A DNA stretch of 64,000 nucleotides from Actinomycetota bacterium (GTDB lineage: Bacteria > Actinomycetota > Coriobacteriia > Anaerosomatales > Anaerosomataceae): contig SBEH01000008.1 of NCBI GenBank assembly GCA_009668945.1, positions 32,102 to 96,101 on the forward strand, written 5' to 3'. Shown here piece after piece: positions 8,701 through 16,242 of this stretch. Every line of letters begins with the position of its first letter. The stretch's first letter is position 1. Under the pieces are notes generated by a model. It had not been told where the DNA came from and ran no database searches. It worked only from the letters and a program-made list of their open reading frames with translations. The position numbers and the translations under genes are program-made.

Positions 8701-10242
8701 GGCGTAGAGCATCGTGGTGGCGCGGTATCCCACGGCGCGAGGGTCCTGCGTGGCGAGGGCGCCGCCTACGGTCGAGCACCTGCTGTTGGCGATGAACGCA
8801 TCGGCTAGGAACTCGATGTCGGCCTCGGTGACTCCCGTGATCCCGGAGACAACCGACTTCGAGTACGGTGCCAGGTGGGCCTTGAGCCGATTGAACACCG
8901 TGTTCGGGTCGGGCGTGACCAGCGCGGTGGCAGGGGTGCCGTCAACCGTGTAGCCGTAGATCGTGTCGGCCTTCTTCGGGAAGTTGGAGATCGTGGTCTG
9001 GTCCGGTGCAATTGCGGTCACGACCCCAGTGGAAGCCAAGACCTTCTCCCGCACGTAGTCGGTTCCGCCGGCGTTGAGCACGAAACGGGCATCCGTGTAC
9101 TTGGAGTTCCTGGGGATGCTTCCGACCTGAAGGCTGTTGATCGTGGCGTTGCCGTCGGTGTAGAAGGTGCCACCGCCGGTCTGGTTCAAGAACGCGAGGA
9201 ACTGCGTGCGCTGAGCCGCGGTGATGCTCGTATCAGCAGTGTCCTCCATCTTCGCGATTATCCGCCCGAGCACACCGTTCGCCAGAGCGATGTCCGTACC
9301 CGGGCGCATGCGGATGAACTTGTCCGCGACGACCGCGGTGCGGGTCTTGCGGGGATCGACCACGACGAGCTTCGCACCCTTCGTGTTCGCCCAGGCGCTC
9401 AGCGACGGAGGCAGGCTCGTTGCTGCGGGCCAGCTGATATTCTGATTGTCGCGGGCCTTGTTGATGTGGGCCATACACGCCGGGTGGTTCTCCGACGGGT
9501 TCGCGCCCCAGACCAACACCATCGATGCGTTGCCGATGTCGGTCCAGTTGTTCGTCATGGAACCTCGTCCGAAGGCGGCGGCCAGACCGGCCACCGTGGA
9601 CGAGTGTCATATACGTGCCTGATGCTCGACGTTCGACGTTCCGAACTGAGCGATCAGGCGGCGGTACATGATGTTGGGCTCGTTGTTCATGTGCGACGAG
9701 CCGAGGAACGCCACGCCCTTGCTGTTGTGGCCGTTGGTCTCAGCAGGGGCGCCGGTTGCGTTGCGCGCGGTCACGAGCCGCGGCGCCAACTCGGCGAATG
9801 CTGCGTCGAGGCCCATCGGCTGCCAGGCGCCGTCGCCGGTGCGCTTCCACGCGATTCCGCTCGCGTCACCACCGGTGTACCAGTCGATACCGTCGACGTT
9901 CGTGGCCTCCGGTACGCCGAGGCGGCGCTTGTTCGTCACCAGCTGGTAGGCTCCAGCTCCCTTGGCGCACAGACCGCCGTCGTTCCACGGAGACAGGTGA
10001 TCGCCGTAGACGTCGAGCACGTTTCCTGACGCGTCGACATCGACGAGCTGACCACAGCTCGCGGAACAGTACGGGCACGTCGTGTGGTAGGTCGCTGCGA
10101 CTGCCGCCGCGTCGGCCCGCGAAGGCCGAACGGCGAAGTCGACGCCCACAGCGCCCGCAGCGGCCGCCGCCGCGCCGACCTTCAAGAAATCGCGGCGCGA
10201 GAGCTCGAACTTCCCTCCTTGATTCTTGTCCTTAGTAGCCAT
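5779..10242 (-). CDS. fdhA: Selenocysteine formate dehydrogenase, catalytic (alpha) subunit, Tat-exported
   Basis: This molybdopterin oxidoreductase oxidises formate to CO2. The reading frame has one in-frame TGA at 9609-9607, codon 212, in the context HQARI-UGA-HSSTVAGL. That is the selenocysteine site of FdnG/FdhA enzymes, where Sec ligates Mo or W and is followed by His. The frame continues unbroken on both sides, giving 1487 residues. Other marks are a twin-arginine signal (SRRDFLKVG, residues 15-23), [4Fe-4S] cysteines C57, C60, C64 and C93, and the FGRGSMTNNW cofactor motif. FdnG-type enzymes are about 1015 residues. The extra length is largely a beta-rich insert near residues 635-835 plus expanded loops. 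The first gene of its operon, with GGAAGGGAAG before the ATG. An automatic caller will split it in two at the UGA. Confidence 0.95.
9564..9606 (-). promoter_or_regulatory. Bacterial SECIS element for selenocysteine insertion
   Basis: Directly 3' of the fdhA UGA the RNA can fold into a hairpin. The outer stem is CUCGUCC (9604-9598) with GGACGAG (9570-9564), seven perfect pairs. The apical stem is GGCC (9592-9589) with GGCC (9583-9580), closing the five-base loop GGUCU (9588-9584). The E. coli fdhF/fdnG SECIS also presents GGUCU in the SelB-binding apical loop, and exactly 18 bases separate UGA from it, as here. The pairing is seen in the sequence; SelB recognition is inferred from the E. coli model. 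Confidence 0.9.
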
Positions 10243-10631
10243 GCTCTTCCCTTCCGTTCAGCGGGTCCATAGAGGAACCACCCCTGGCCCCCCCATGGGG
10301 ACCACACACACGCGCGAGATGCCGGCACGCCTCCTTTCTTGAGCGTTGCAGCTTCGTCGGGAAACGCAAAGACCGACCAAGCGCGCCATCACGGCACCGC
10401 ATAGCCGGTCTGATTACGTCTTGCACACCTCCCTTACCCTGGAAGTCGACCGCACACCGGGCCCCGCCGGAGGGGCCTTCCTGCAGTCTCCTTTCCAAGT
10501 CGGGAGGCGCCATTGTTTCCGCTGACACCCTGATCGGCTTGCCCGCCGTAGCGCTGCGTGCGCCTTAGGCGCGACAAGCTCGGAGACGATATTCGGTTGT
10601 ACCTGCTGCCTTGCCTCAACTTCCTTAATAC
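10243..10631 (-). other. Long 5' leader of the formate dehydrogenase operon, no convincing gene
   Basis: About 390 bases separate fdhA from the presumed promoter region. The transcript is GC-rich and strongly structured. One clear hairpin is GGCCCC/GGGGCC at 10460-10477, and just 5' of it is a block containing GCCTCC and GGAAAGGAG (about 10485-10515). A small open frame at 10232-10528 overlaps the fdhA start and has no coding look. A leader of this length before a molybdoenzyme operon could hold a molybdenum or tungsten cofactor (Moco/Tuco) riboswitch; I cannot confirm that by eye. Confidence 0.4.
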
Positions 10632-10651
10632 ATTGTAACCGCAGTTACAAT
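10632..10651. promoter_or_regulatory. Perfect 8+8 palindrome, probable operator of the formate dehydrogenase operon
   Basis: ATTGTAAC-CGCA-GTTACAAT is a perfect inverted repeat with a 4-base spacer. It lies about 390 bases before fdhA and 16 bases after the stop of the preceding operon, in the only AT-rich stretch of the gap. The size and TTG-N-CAA edges fit a dimeric winged-helix regulator of the CRP/FNR superfamily, though TetR-type binding cannot be excluded. On the minus strand a TTGTAT and a TGTATT with a 17-base spacer flank it, so it may sit within the promoter. Confidence 0.6.
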
Positions 10652-10666
10652 ACAATCCCTCTCAGC

Positions 10667-12247
10667 CTACTCAGTGTCGTCCGGAGTGTCAATCCTCGAC
10701 TCAGGACTACGCCGCTGAGCGGCCGAACCCTTTCGCCGGACGGCGAATTCGCGAATGAAACGCTCCCGGTCGACAACGACGATATCCAGTGCCCGGGCAG
10801 CCTCGGCGAGAGTCGCGTCCTCGGTGGCAAGCCGGCCAGTGCGTTCGGCCATGGTGAGGATGATGGCGGTCTTCTCGTCGGCACCTGACTGTTCGACGAA
10901 CTCGCCCACGTCGGTGCGGGAGAAGGGTTCGCCGACGAGCAGCTCCCCGAAGCGCACCTCACCGGACCTGCGATGCAGGTACCGATCGAACAGGTCCTGG
11001 GTCACAATCCACTTGAACTTGCGGTTGTCCATCCGCGAGACCGCGCCTGCGGCGATCATGCCCTCGATGAAGTCCTCAGTGGTCATGAACGACGTGCGGC
11101 GGCGCAGCAGCGGCAGTAGGAGCAAGAGCAGCGGCGAGAGGCAGATGCCCCATTCGGCGGGCTCCTCAGGCAACGCAACCGGCGGGATTATGCCGGTCGG
11201 CCAGCCCCAGACCTGCACCTGGTTGTTCTCGCGGTCGCTCACGAACATCCGGCCGGTCTCATCGAGTGCGATGTCACTAGGGAAGCGGAACCGGCCTGGC
11301 TGCACACCCGGTCCGCCAAACCCGGTCTTGCGTTCGCCCGTGAGATCGTAGACGTCGATCATGTGCGCGAACGGGTCGGCCACCAGCAGGCGCTGCTCGC
11401 GATCCACGACCAGCCCCAAAGGCGAGCCTGACGTGTAGACGAGATACTTGAACTCGCCGTCGTGCGAGAACACCTGAACGCGATGGTTGCTCATGTCCGA
11501 GATGAACACGTCGCCCTCGGCCGAGAAGGCGATGCCGTTGGGATAGTAGAAGCCCCCGGGCGAATCCGTCATCTTGGCCGCCTGCACCGTCTTGCCGAAT
11601 CTCAACAGCTCGTTGCCCTCGGCATCAAACTCGAGGATCTGGTGCTGTTCGCTCAGTCCGAGATCCGCGACCCAGAGATTGCCGTCCTCATCGAAGGCGA
11701 GTGCGCAAGGGGCCCAGTACTCGATGACGTCGCTGTTCGGGATGAACTCGCGAATGAACGACCCGTCCTCCGGGCTGAACACGAAGATGCCGTGGAGGTG
11801 CCGGTCGGTGACCCACACGTTCCCGTCGGGCCCGATCACCACGCGCTGCGGAAGCTTGAGCTTGTCACCGGTGTCGCTGACGACCGAACTGAACGTGAAC
11901 AGGTAGTCGCCATCGGTCGTGTAAGCGCGTACGACGCGGCTCTGCGCATCGACGACGAACACCTTGCCGTCACCGGTCACGGCCACGCCGACCGGCATCA
12001 TCAGCGCGTCGGCGCCCTCCGGACCGGAGATCGCGTACAGGAACTCCGGCGCCTCTGTCGTTCCCTCGGTAAGCGACTTCACCGGCGGGAACGGCAGCCG
12101 TCGATTCGCCGAGTAGTACATGGTCGTCCACAGCAGCAGCATCAGAAGCACGACCAGACCTAGCAGCAGGGCCAGCTTGCGCACACGATCGTGCTTGCGC
12201 TTCCTGCCTGCGTAGTCCGTGATCTTCTCGATCGAGCGGTCGGTCAC
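10667..12247 (-). CDS. Membrane-anchored NHL propeller with cytoplasmic PIN-like domain
   Basis: The 526-residue protein has a transmembrane helix near residues 24-46. About six NHL-type blades (residues 60-355) follow, with motifs such as VFVVDAQSRVVRAY, VWVTDRHLHGIFVF and MFVSDRENNQVQVW. A second helix comes near 372-385 (LSPLLLLLLPLL) and then a soluble tail of about 140 residues. The tail ends GRLATEDATLAEAARALDIVVVDRERF, which resembles the C-terminal half of PIN-like domains, including an acidic TED and the conserved basic-hydrophobic rhythm. GTG start with GGGAG upstream. Last gene of the cytochrome operon, 13 bases after the TPR gene. The propeller should be outside and the tail inside. 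A sensing or scaffold role is conceivable; nuclease activity is unproven. Confidence 0.8.
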   Translation of the reverse strand: MTDRSIEKITDYAGRKRKHDRVRKLALLLGLVVLLMLLLWTTMYYSANRRLPFPPVKSLTEGTTEAPEFLYAISGPEGADALMMPVGVAVTGDGKVFVVDAQSRVVRAYTTDGDYLFTFSSVVSDTGDKLKLPQRVVIGPDGNVWVTDRHLHGIFVFSPEDGSFIREFIPNSDVIEYWAPCALAFDEDGNLWVADLGLSEQHQILEFDAEGNELLRFGKTVQAAKMTDSPGGFYYPNGIAFSAEGDVFISDMSNHRVQVFSHDGEFKYLVYTSGSPLGLVVDREQRLLVADPFAHMIDVYDLTGERKTGFGGPGVQPGRFRFPSDIALDETGRMFVSDRENNQVQVWGWPTGIIPPVALPEEPAEWGICLSPLLLLLLPLLRRRTSFMTTEDFIEGMIAAGAVSRMDNRKFKWIVTQDLFDRYLHRRSGEVRFGELLVGEPFSRTDVGEFVEQSGADEKTAIILTMAERTGRLATEDATLAEAARALDIVVVDRERFIREFAVRRKGSAAQRRSPESRIDTPDDTE

Positions 12248-12260
12248 AAAGTCACGCTCC

Positions 12261-13280
12261 CTACGGCGTTGTCGTTGCGGAGTCCAGCGCGGCCAGCGCT
12301 TCGGTGGCCTGCTTGTCGTTAGGTACGAGTTCTAGCAGGCGCTCCCATGCGGCCCGCTCATCGACCGGGCTATCCAGCTTGCCCAGCAGCTGCGCAACGA
12401 GTCTTGCGGCATCCACGTTCGTCGGCTCCAGCGCCGCGGCTATCCGCGCCTCCACGAGCGCCGCCGTCGGGTCGGATTCAACGAGAGACCTGGCCGCCAG
12501 CAGACGCTCCTCGCATGGCCCCAGCGCGACGAGCGCCTCCATCGGCTCGGGCTGACCGGGTGCAGCGTCGACCGACCGGCGGAACAGCTCCGCTGCCATG
12601 GCTTCGTCACCGTCTGCAAGATACAGCAGCCCAAGGTCGTAGCATGCCTCGGGCATGTTGGGCACGAACATCAGAGCGGTCTCGAGCGACTCGCGCTGCT
12701 TGTCGACCGAGCCAAGCTCCCGGTAGGCCACCGAGAGCGCGTAGTGCGTGTCTGCATCTGCGCGTTTGATGCGCAGCGCCTCCTTGAGATAGGAGACCGC
12801 GTCTTCGTACTCGGCGAGCTTGATCAAGACAGTGCCGTAGTAGTAGTAGGCACGCTCAAGCCGCTCATCTTGGGCGGCGTACTCGTTCTTGCGTAGCACC
12901 TCGATCGTGTTCCGCCAGTAGCCTTCGGCGGTGCGCCACTCCTCCTGCTGCATGGCGACAAGCGCTAGGCCGCTCAGAGCCAGCGGGTGGTCCGGCGACA
13001 GCTTGAGCGCCTCTTCGTATTGCTCGATCGCCTTGGCAGGCCGACCGGTATCGCGGTACGCGTCGCCAAGAAGAATGCGCGCGGCGACGTTCTCCGGCTC
13101 GGCGGTGACCGAGGCCTCGAGTGCTTCGATGGCACGCTCGGTTACAGAGCTGTTCTCCACCTGACGTTGCCCGCTGTAGACGCTGTACGCGAGGAAGACG
13201 AGTGCTCCGATGACGAACAAGCCGACGATACGGATCGCCCACGTGAGCCAGGGGTCGCGCATTGAGGATACTCGGGCCAA
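12261..13280 (-). CDS. Membrane-anchored TPR protein
   Basis: An N-terminal transmembrane helix (AIRIVGLFVIGALVFLAYSVY) is followed by about eight tetratricopeptide repeats over some 280 residues. Examples are AARILLGDAYRDTGRPAKAI, HYALSVAYRELGSVDKQ and CYDLGLLYLADGDEAMA. I prefer the TTG at 13280, which has GGAGG five bases away; an ATG six codons later (13262) has no close ribosome site. TPR arrays mediate protein-protein contacts, and comparable proteins accompany multihaem cytochrome gene sets, where they may help assembly. It lies between the 20-haem cytochrome and the NHL/PIN-like protein in the same operon. Confidence 0.85.
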   Translation of the reverse strand: MARVSSMRDPWLTWAIRIVGLFVIGALVFLAYSVYSGQRQVENSSVTERAIEALEASVTAEPENVAARILLGDAYRDTGRPAKAIEQYEEALKLSPDHPLALSGLALVAMQQEEWRTAEGYWRNTIEVLRKNEYAAQDERLERAYYYYGTVLIKLAEYEDAVSYLKEALRIKRADADTHYALSVAYRELGSVDKQRESLETALMFVPNMPEACYDLGLLYLADGDEAMAAELFRRSVDAAPGQPEPMEALVALGPCEERLLAARSLVESDPTAALVEARIAAALEPTNVDAARLVAQLLGKLDSPVDERAAWERLLELVPNDKQATEALAALDSATTTP

Positions 13281-13303
13281 GCGTGCCTCCTGATGTGTGG
13301 TGT

Positions 13304-14896
13304 CTAGAGCAGGTCCTTGTGACAGCGGAGGCACAGCTCGGCGCCTCTGTACGGGGCGATCAGAGCGTTCTCGAAGTCGAGCGCTCCGTGGCATTCGTAG
13401 CAGATGCGCATGTCGTGCGGACCGGTAGCGGGACTCAGGATACGCACTCCGCCGACACCGAATCCGATGTGGCAGTCTTCGCACTTGTAGGGCTCGCCCT
13501 TCTTCTCGGGCAGCGCCACCTGGAAGTGTACTGCGTGCTCTGCCAGGCCGGCGTTCTGGATGTCGGTGGGCGGATCGGTCGCCATTTCCTCGTGACACTT
13601 CACGCAGTTCTCGAGGACGAGGTCCGCCGACCGTACGGTGCTGTGGTGGCAGTCCTGGCAGACCTCGCGGTCGGTGTGACACACGCCGCAGTCCTTGGCG
13701 AGCGAGCCATTGCCCTGCGCGTGGTCGGCAAGCCACGTCGCCGGGTGAGGCATCGTGGTCTGGTGGCACTGTTGGCAGTACTCGGAGGTGTGGCAGACCA
13801 CGCACAGGCCCTTCTGCTCCAGGTAGAGCCCGCCGTGCTCCTTGCTCCACTCGGGACCCTTGTGACTGTCGGGGATGACCATTTCCCCCTTGCGCCCGTC
13901 AGCGAGCTTCGTGCCACCGTTGTGGCACTCCACGCACGAGGCCGGAGCATGGCACTGCGCGCAGTACGCCGGATCGCTCGTCGCGGGGTCCTTGTGCTTC
14001 CCCGATAGGAATTCGACCGTGTGGTCGGGAGGCGTGAGATTGAACTCGGCGGTGTGGCACTTGAGACAGTCCGCGGCAGCCACCAGACCGCTGCCGTTGT
14101 GTGTGAGGCCGTGACACCGCGTGCAGTCGCGCATCGGCGGACGCTTGGTGCCGTTAGGACCGTGCGGGAAGGACGTGTGACATGCCTCGCATCGGTACGC
14201 GCGCTCGAGGTGCTTCGCGTGTGCGAACACGAGGCCGTCCACCGAGAAAGCGTCGATCCTCGGATGACAGTACACGCACTGTGAGATCGACACCGGCGCG
14301 GCGAGGTCCACTGACGCCGCGGGCCGGGTGGACGCCTTCGGCAGGGTGCTCAGGTAGATCGTCGGCATCGGGCCGATCTCTACACCGGCCTCCTGGTGGC
14401 AGACGTCGCAGTCCTCGGGCGGGTTGTGGCACATCAGGCACGTGTTCACGCCTCCCGCAGACGCGTCCGCGTGGGGCTTTGCCGGCCAGTCCTCGACGTG
14501 CGATGCAGGCCTCAGCGTGAATCCAGCCGGGTGACAGTCTGCGCACTGGCCGGAGGCCAGTGCGCCCATCGGCCCGTGGAACAGCCCGTGACACGTGAAG
14601 CAAGAAGGCATCTCCGGCGTCGCCGGGACGCCGCCCTCGTGCGCCGGCCGGTTGTGACAGGCGGTGCACTGGGTGAGCAGGTGCGCGGCGTGGTCGAAGA
14701 TGACGTTCGGGTTCCGGGACGCGCCAGGCTCCGGATGGCAAGGTGAGCAGGTCTCGCCGGTGGCCGGCGCGCTCACGTTCACGACACTGACTTCACCGAC
14801 CGCCGGTGCGTGCGGATACGCGAGCGTCACAACGACGGCAGCTGCTATCGATGCCGTCGTTGTGATCCAAAGGCGTGCTCGCGTCTTCCTCTGCAT
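13304..14896 (-). CDS. Secreted c-type cytochrome with 20 haem-binding motifs
   Basis: I count 20 canonical CXXCH motifs in 530 residues, from CSPCH near residue 50 to CLRCH at the C-terminus. This is one haem per about 26 residues, with almost no other domain. A signal peptide or anchor occupies residues about 8-27 (LWITTTASIAAAVVVTLAY). Spacings alternate between close pairs (for example CLMCHNPPEDCDVCH and CVVCHTSEYCQQCH) and longer gaps with extra His residues, the usual packing for bis-His haems in a molecular wire. It follows the 13-site cytochrome gene by 8 bases. Probable role: conducting electrons across or beyond the cell envelope. No close family assignment is possible by eye. Confidence 0.93.
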   Translation of the reverse strand: MQRKTRARLWITTTASIAAAVVVTLAYPHAPAVGEVSVVNVSAPATGETCSPCHPEPGASRNPNVIFDHAAHLLTQCTACHNRPAHEGGVPATPEMPSCFTCHGLFHGPMGALASGQCADCHPAGFTLRPASHVEDWPAKPHADASAGGVNTCLMCHNPPEDCDVCHQEAGVEIGPMPTIYLSTLPKASTRPAASVDLAAPVSISQCVYCHPRIDAFSVDGLVFAHAKHLERAYRCEACHTSFPHGPNGTKRPPMRDCTRCHGLTHNGSGLVAAADCLKCHTAEFNLTPPDHTVEFLSGKHKDPATSDPAYCAQCHAPASCVECHNGGTKLADGRKGEMVIPDSHKGPEWSKEHGGLYLEQKGLCVVCHTSEYCQQCHQTTMPHPATWLADHAQGNGSLAKDCGVCHTDREVCQDCHHSTVRSADLVLENCVKCHEEMATDPPTDIQNAGLAEHAVHFQVALPEKKGEPYKCEDCHIGFGVGGVRILSPATGPHDMRICYECHGALDFENALIAPYRGAELCLRCHKDLL

Positions 14897-14904
14897 CTAC
14901 TTTG

Positions 14905-16200
14905 CTACTTGCCTCCATCGCCGAAGGAGAGCAACTTAGCAAGCGGGTTCTTGGCCTTGACCTCGGACTGGCCGTGGATCATCTCCGCGGTCTGTGTCAC
15001 GAAGCCCTCGGTGGCGTCCTTGTGCTGGTGGCAGCCGATGCCGGTCGAGGCGTCGCCGGCGCACGTGGAGGCCACCTTCGCGTCGTTGGTGGAGGACACA
15101 GGGTCGTCCGACGGTTGCGTAGAGTGCGCGGGATGGCAGTCCCAGCACGCCGGGGCATCTAGCGCGCCCATCTTGTACGCGGCGCCGTGGTACGGGTCGC
15201 TGTAGTTCTCCCAGCGGTCCTCGTGACACCGCGCGCACATCGCCTGACCGGCAAGCTGCAGATCGTCCCTCGCTGCCTGGGTGTCCAGCCGCTTGATCGT
15301 GTGCCCGCCGTGACAAGAGCCGCAGGTGGCGGACTTCAAATCGCCGTCGGCGATCTTCGTGCCGTGGATAGACGCCTGATAGGCGGTCAGCTGGTCCTCG
15401 TTCTTGTCCGTGGCCGGGTCGTCCTTGTCGTGGCACCCGGCCTTCGCGCATGCCATTCCGGCGTTGACGGACCAGACCTTGGTCTGGCCCGGCACATCGG
15501 CATAGGCGAAGTCGACGTGGCATTGGGGGCACGTGAGATCGCGGTGAGCCGATGCCTCAAGCCCGACGACCTGGAACGACTTGATCCCGAGTGCGGAGGT
15601 CTTGATCAGGTTCGGATTGCCGTGACAGGCCAGACATCCCGAGCCGGCGTCGTAGACCATCGGCTGCGGGGGCGTCCACCAGACGCTCTTGGCGGCGTGG
15701 CACTCGTCGCATTGCACCTGCGTGTGGCACATCGAGCACTGCGTGGTGAGGCGCTCCTGCGAGGGGACCACGTGTCCCTTGCCCGCCCAGTCACCCACGT
15801 GGAACGCGGGCTTGAGGCCGGGGAGATTGTTGCCATGGCAGTCGGTGCAGGTACCGGTAGCGATGACGCCCTGCGGACCGTGGTTGAGCCCGTGGCAGTT
15901 CCAGCACTCCTTCATCACCGGCAGATCGGTGCCTTCCGGCTTGTGCGGGAATTCGGGATGGCACGTACGGCACTCGTACGTGATGTGATTGCCGTGCGTG
16001 AAGATGTACTTGGGGTGCTTGTCCGTCTGCGTGTAGTTCGCGTGGCACGGCGTGCACTTGCCCGAGTACACGTCTCCGCTGATGTCGATGGTGAGCGCCC
16101 GCGCCAGCGCGGGCACGGCCAAGACGGCTGCCAGAACGAGGGCCGCTATCACCGCGCGCCTGGCACTCATGCCGGTGAGTGCTCCGAATCGCTTCGCCAT
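14905..16200 (-). CDS. Secreted multihaem cytochrome c with 11 CXXCH plus CX4CH and CX9CH sites
   Basis: A signal peptide (about residues 15-36, ALA/R site) precedes 11 CXXCH motifs (CTPCH, CRTCH, CWNCH, CTDCH, CSMCH, CDECH, CLACH, CPQCH, CGSCH, CARCH, CWDCH). Two stretched motifs also occur, CAKAGCH (CX4CH) and CAGDASTGIGCH (CX9CH). The second half aligns with the cytochrome at 16243-17190: CARCHED-W-NYSDPYHGAAYK, then ACWDCH, then the last site, then a common NP-(L/I)-x-K ending. That suggests duplication. It sits 42 bases after the 7-site cytochrome gene. Whether the stretched motifs carry haem depends on the cytochrome c synthase; their neighbours and conserved place argue that they do. 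Confidence 0.92.
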   Translation of the reverse strand: MAKRFGALTGMSARRAVIAALVLAAVLAVPALARALTIDISGDVYSGKCTPCHANYTQTDKHPKYIFTHGNHITYECRTCHPEFPHKPEGTDLPVMKECWNCHGLNHGPQGVIATGTCTDCHGNNLPGLKPAFHVGDWAGKGHVVPSQERLTTQCSMCHTQVQCDECHAAKSVWWTPPQPMVYDAGSGCLACHGNPNLIKTSALGIKSFQVVGLEASAHRDLTCPQCHVDFAYADVPGQTKVWSVNAGMACAKAGCHDKDDPATDKNEDQLTAYQASIHGTKIADGDLKSATCGSCHGGHTIKRLDTQAARDDLQLAGQAMCARCHEDRWENYSDPYHGAAYKMGALDAPACWDCHPAHSTQPSDDPVSSTNDAKVASTCAGDASTGIGCHQHKDATEGFVTQTAEMIHGQSEVKAKNPLAKLLSFGDGGK

Positions 16201-16242
16201 ACCCCTAGACCCGCCCTCTCTGTCGTTAGACGCGCCCCGCGT

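Noticed and set aside
9607..9609. TGA splitting the formate dehydrogenase gene, as if a pseudogene or two genes
   Set aside because: The codon is at the known Sec position, both sides are intact in one frame and a SECIS hairpin follows.
10232..10528. A 98-codon open frame in the fdhA leader
   Set aside because: It overlaps the fdhA start in another frame, has no ribosome site and no recognisable protein features.
12261..13850. A longer start (13850) for the TPR protein
   Set aside because: The extra 190 residues are antisense-frame sequence of the 20-haem cytochrome gene; a TTG with GGAGG lies at 13280.
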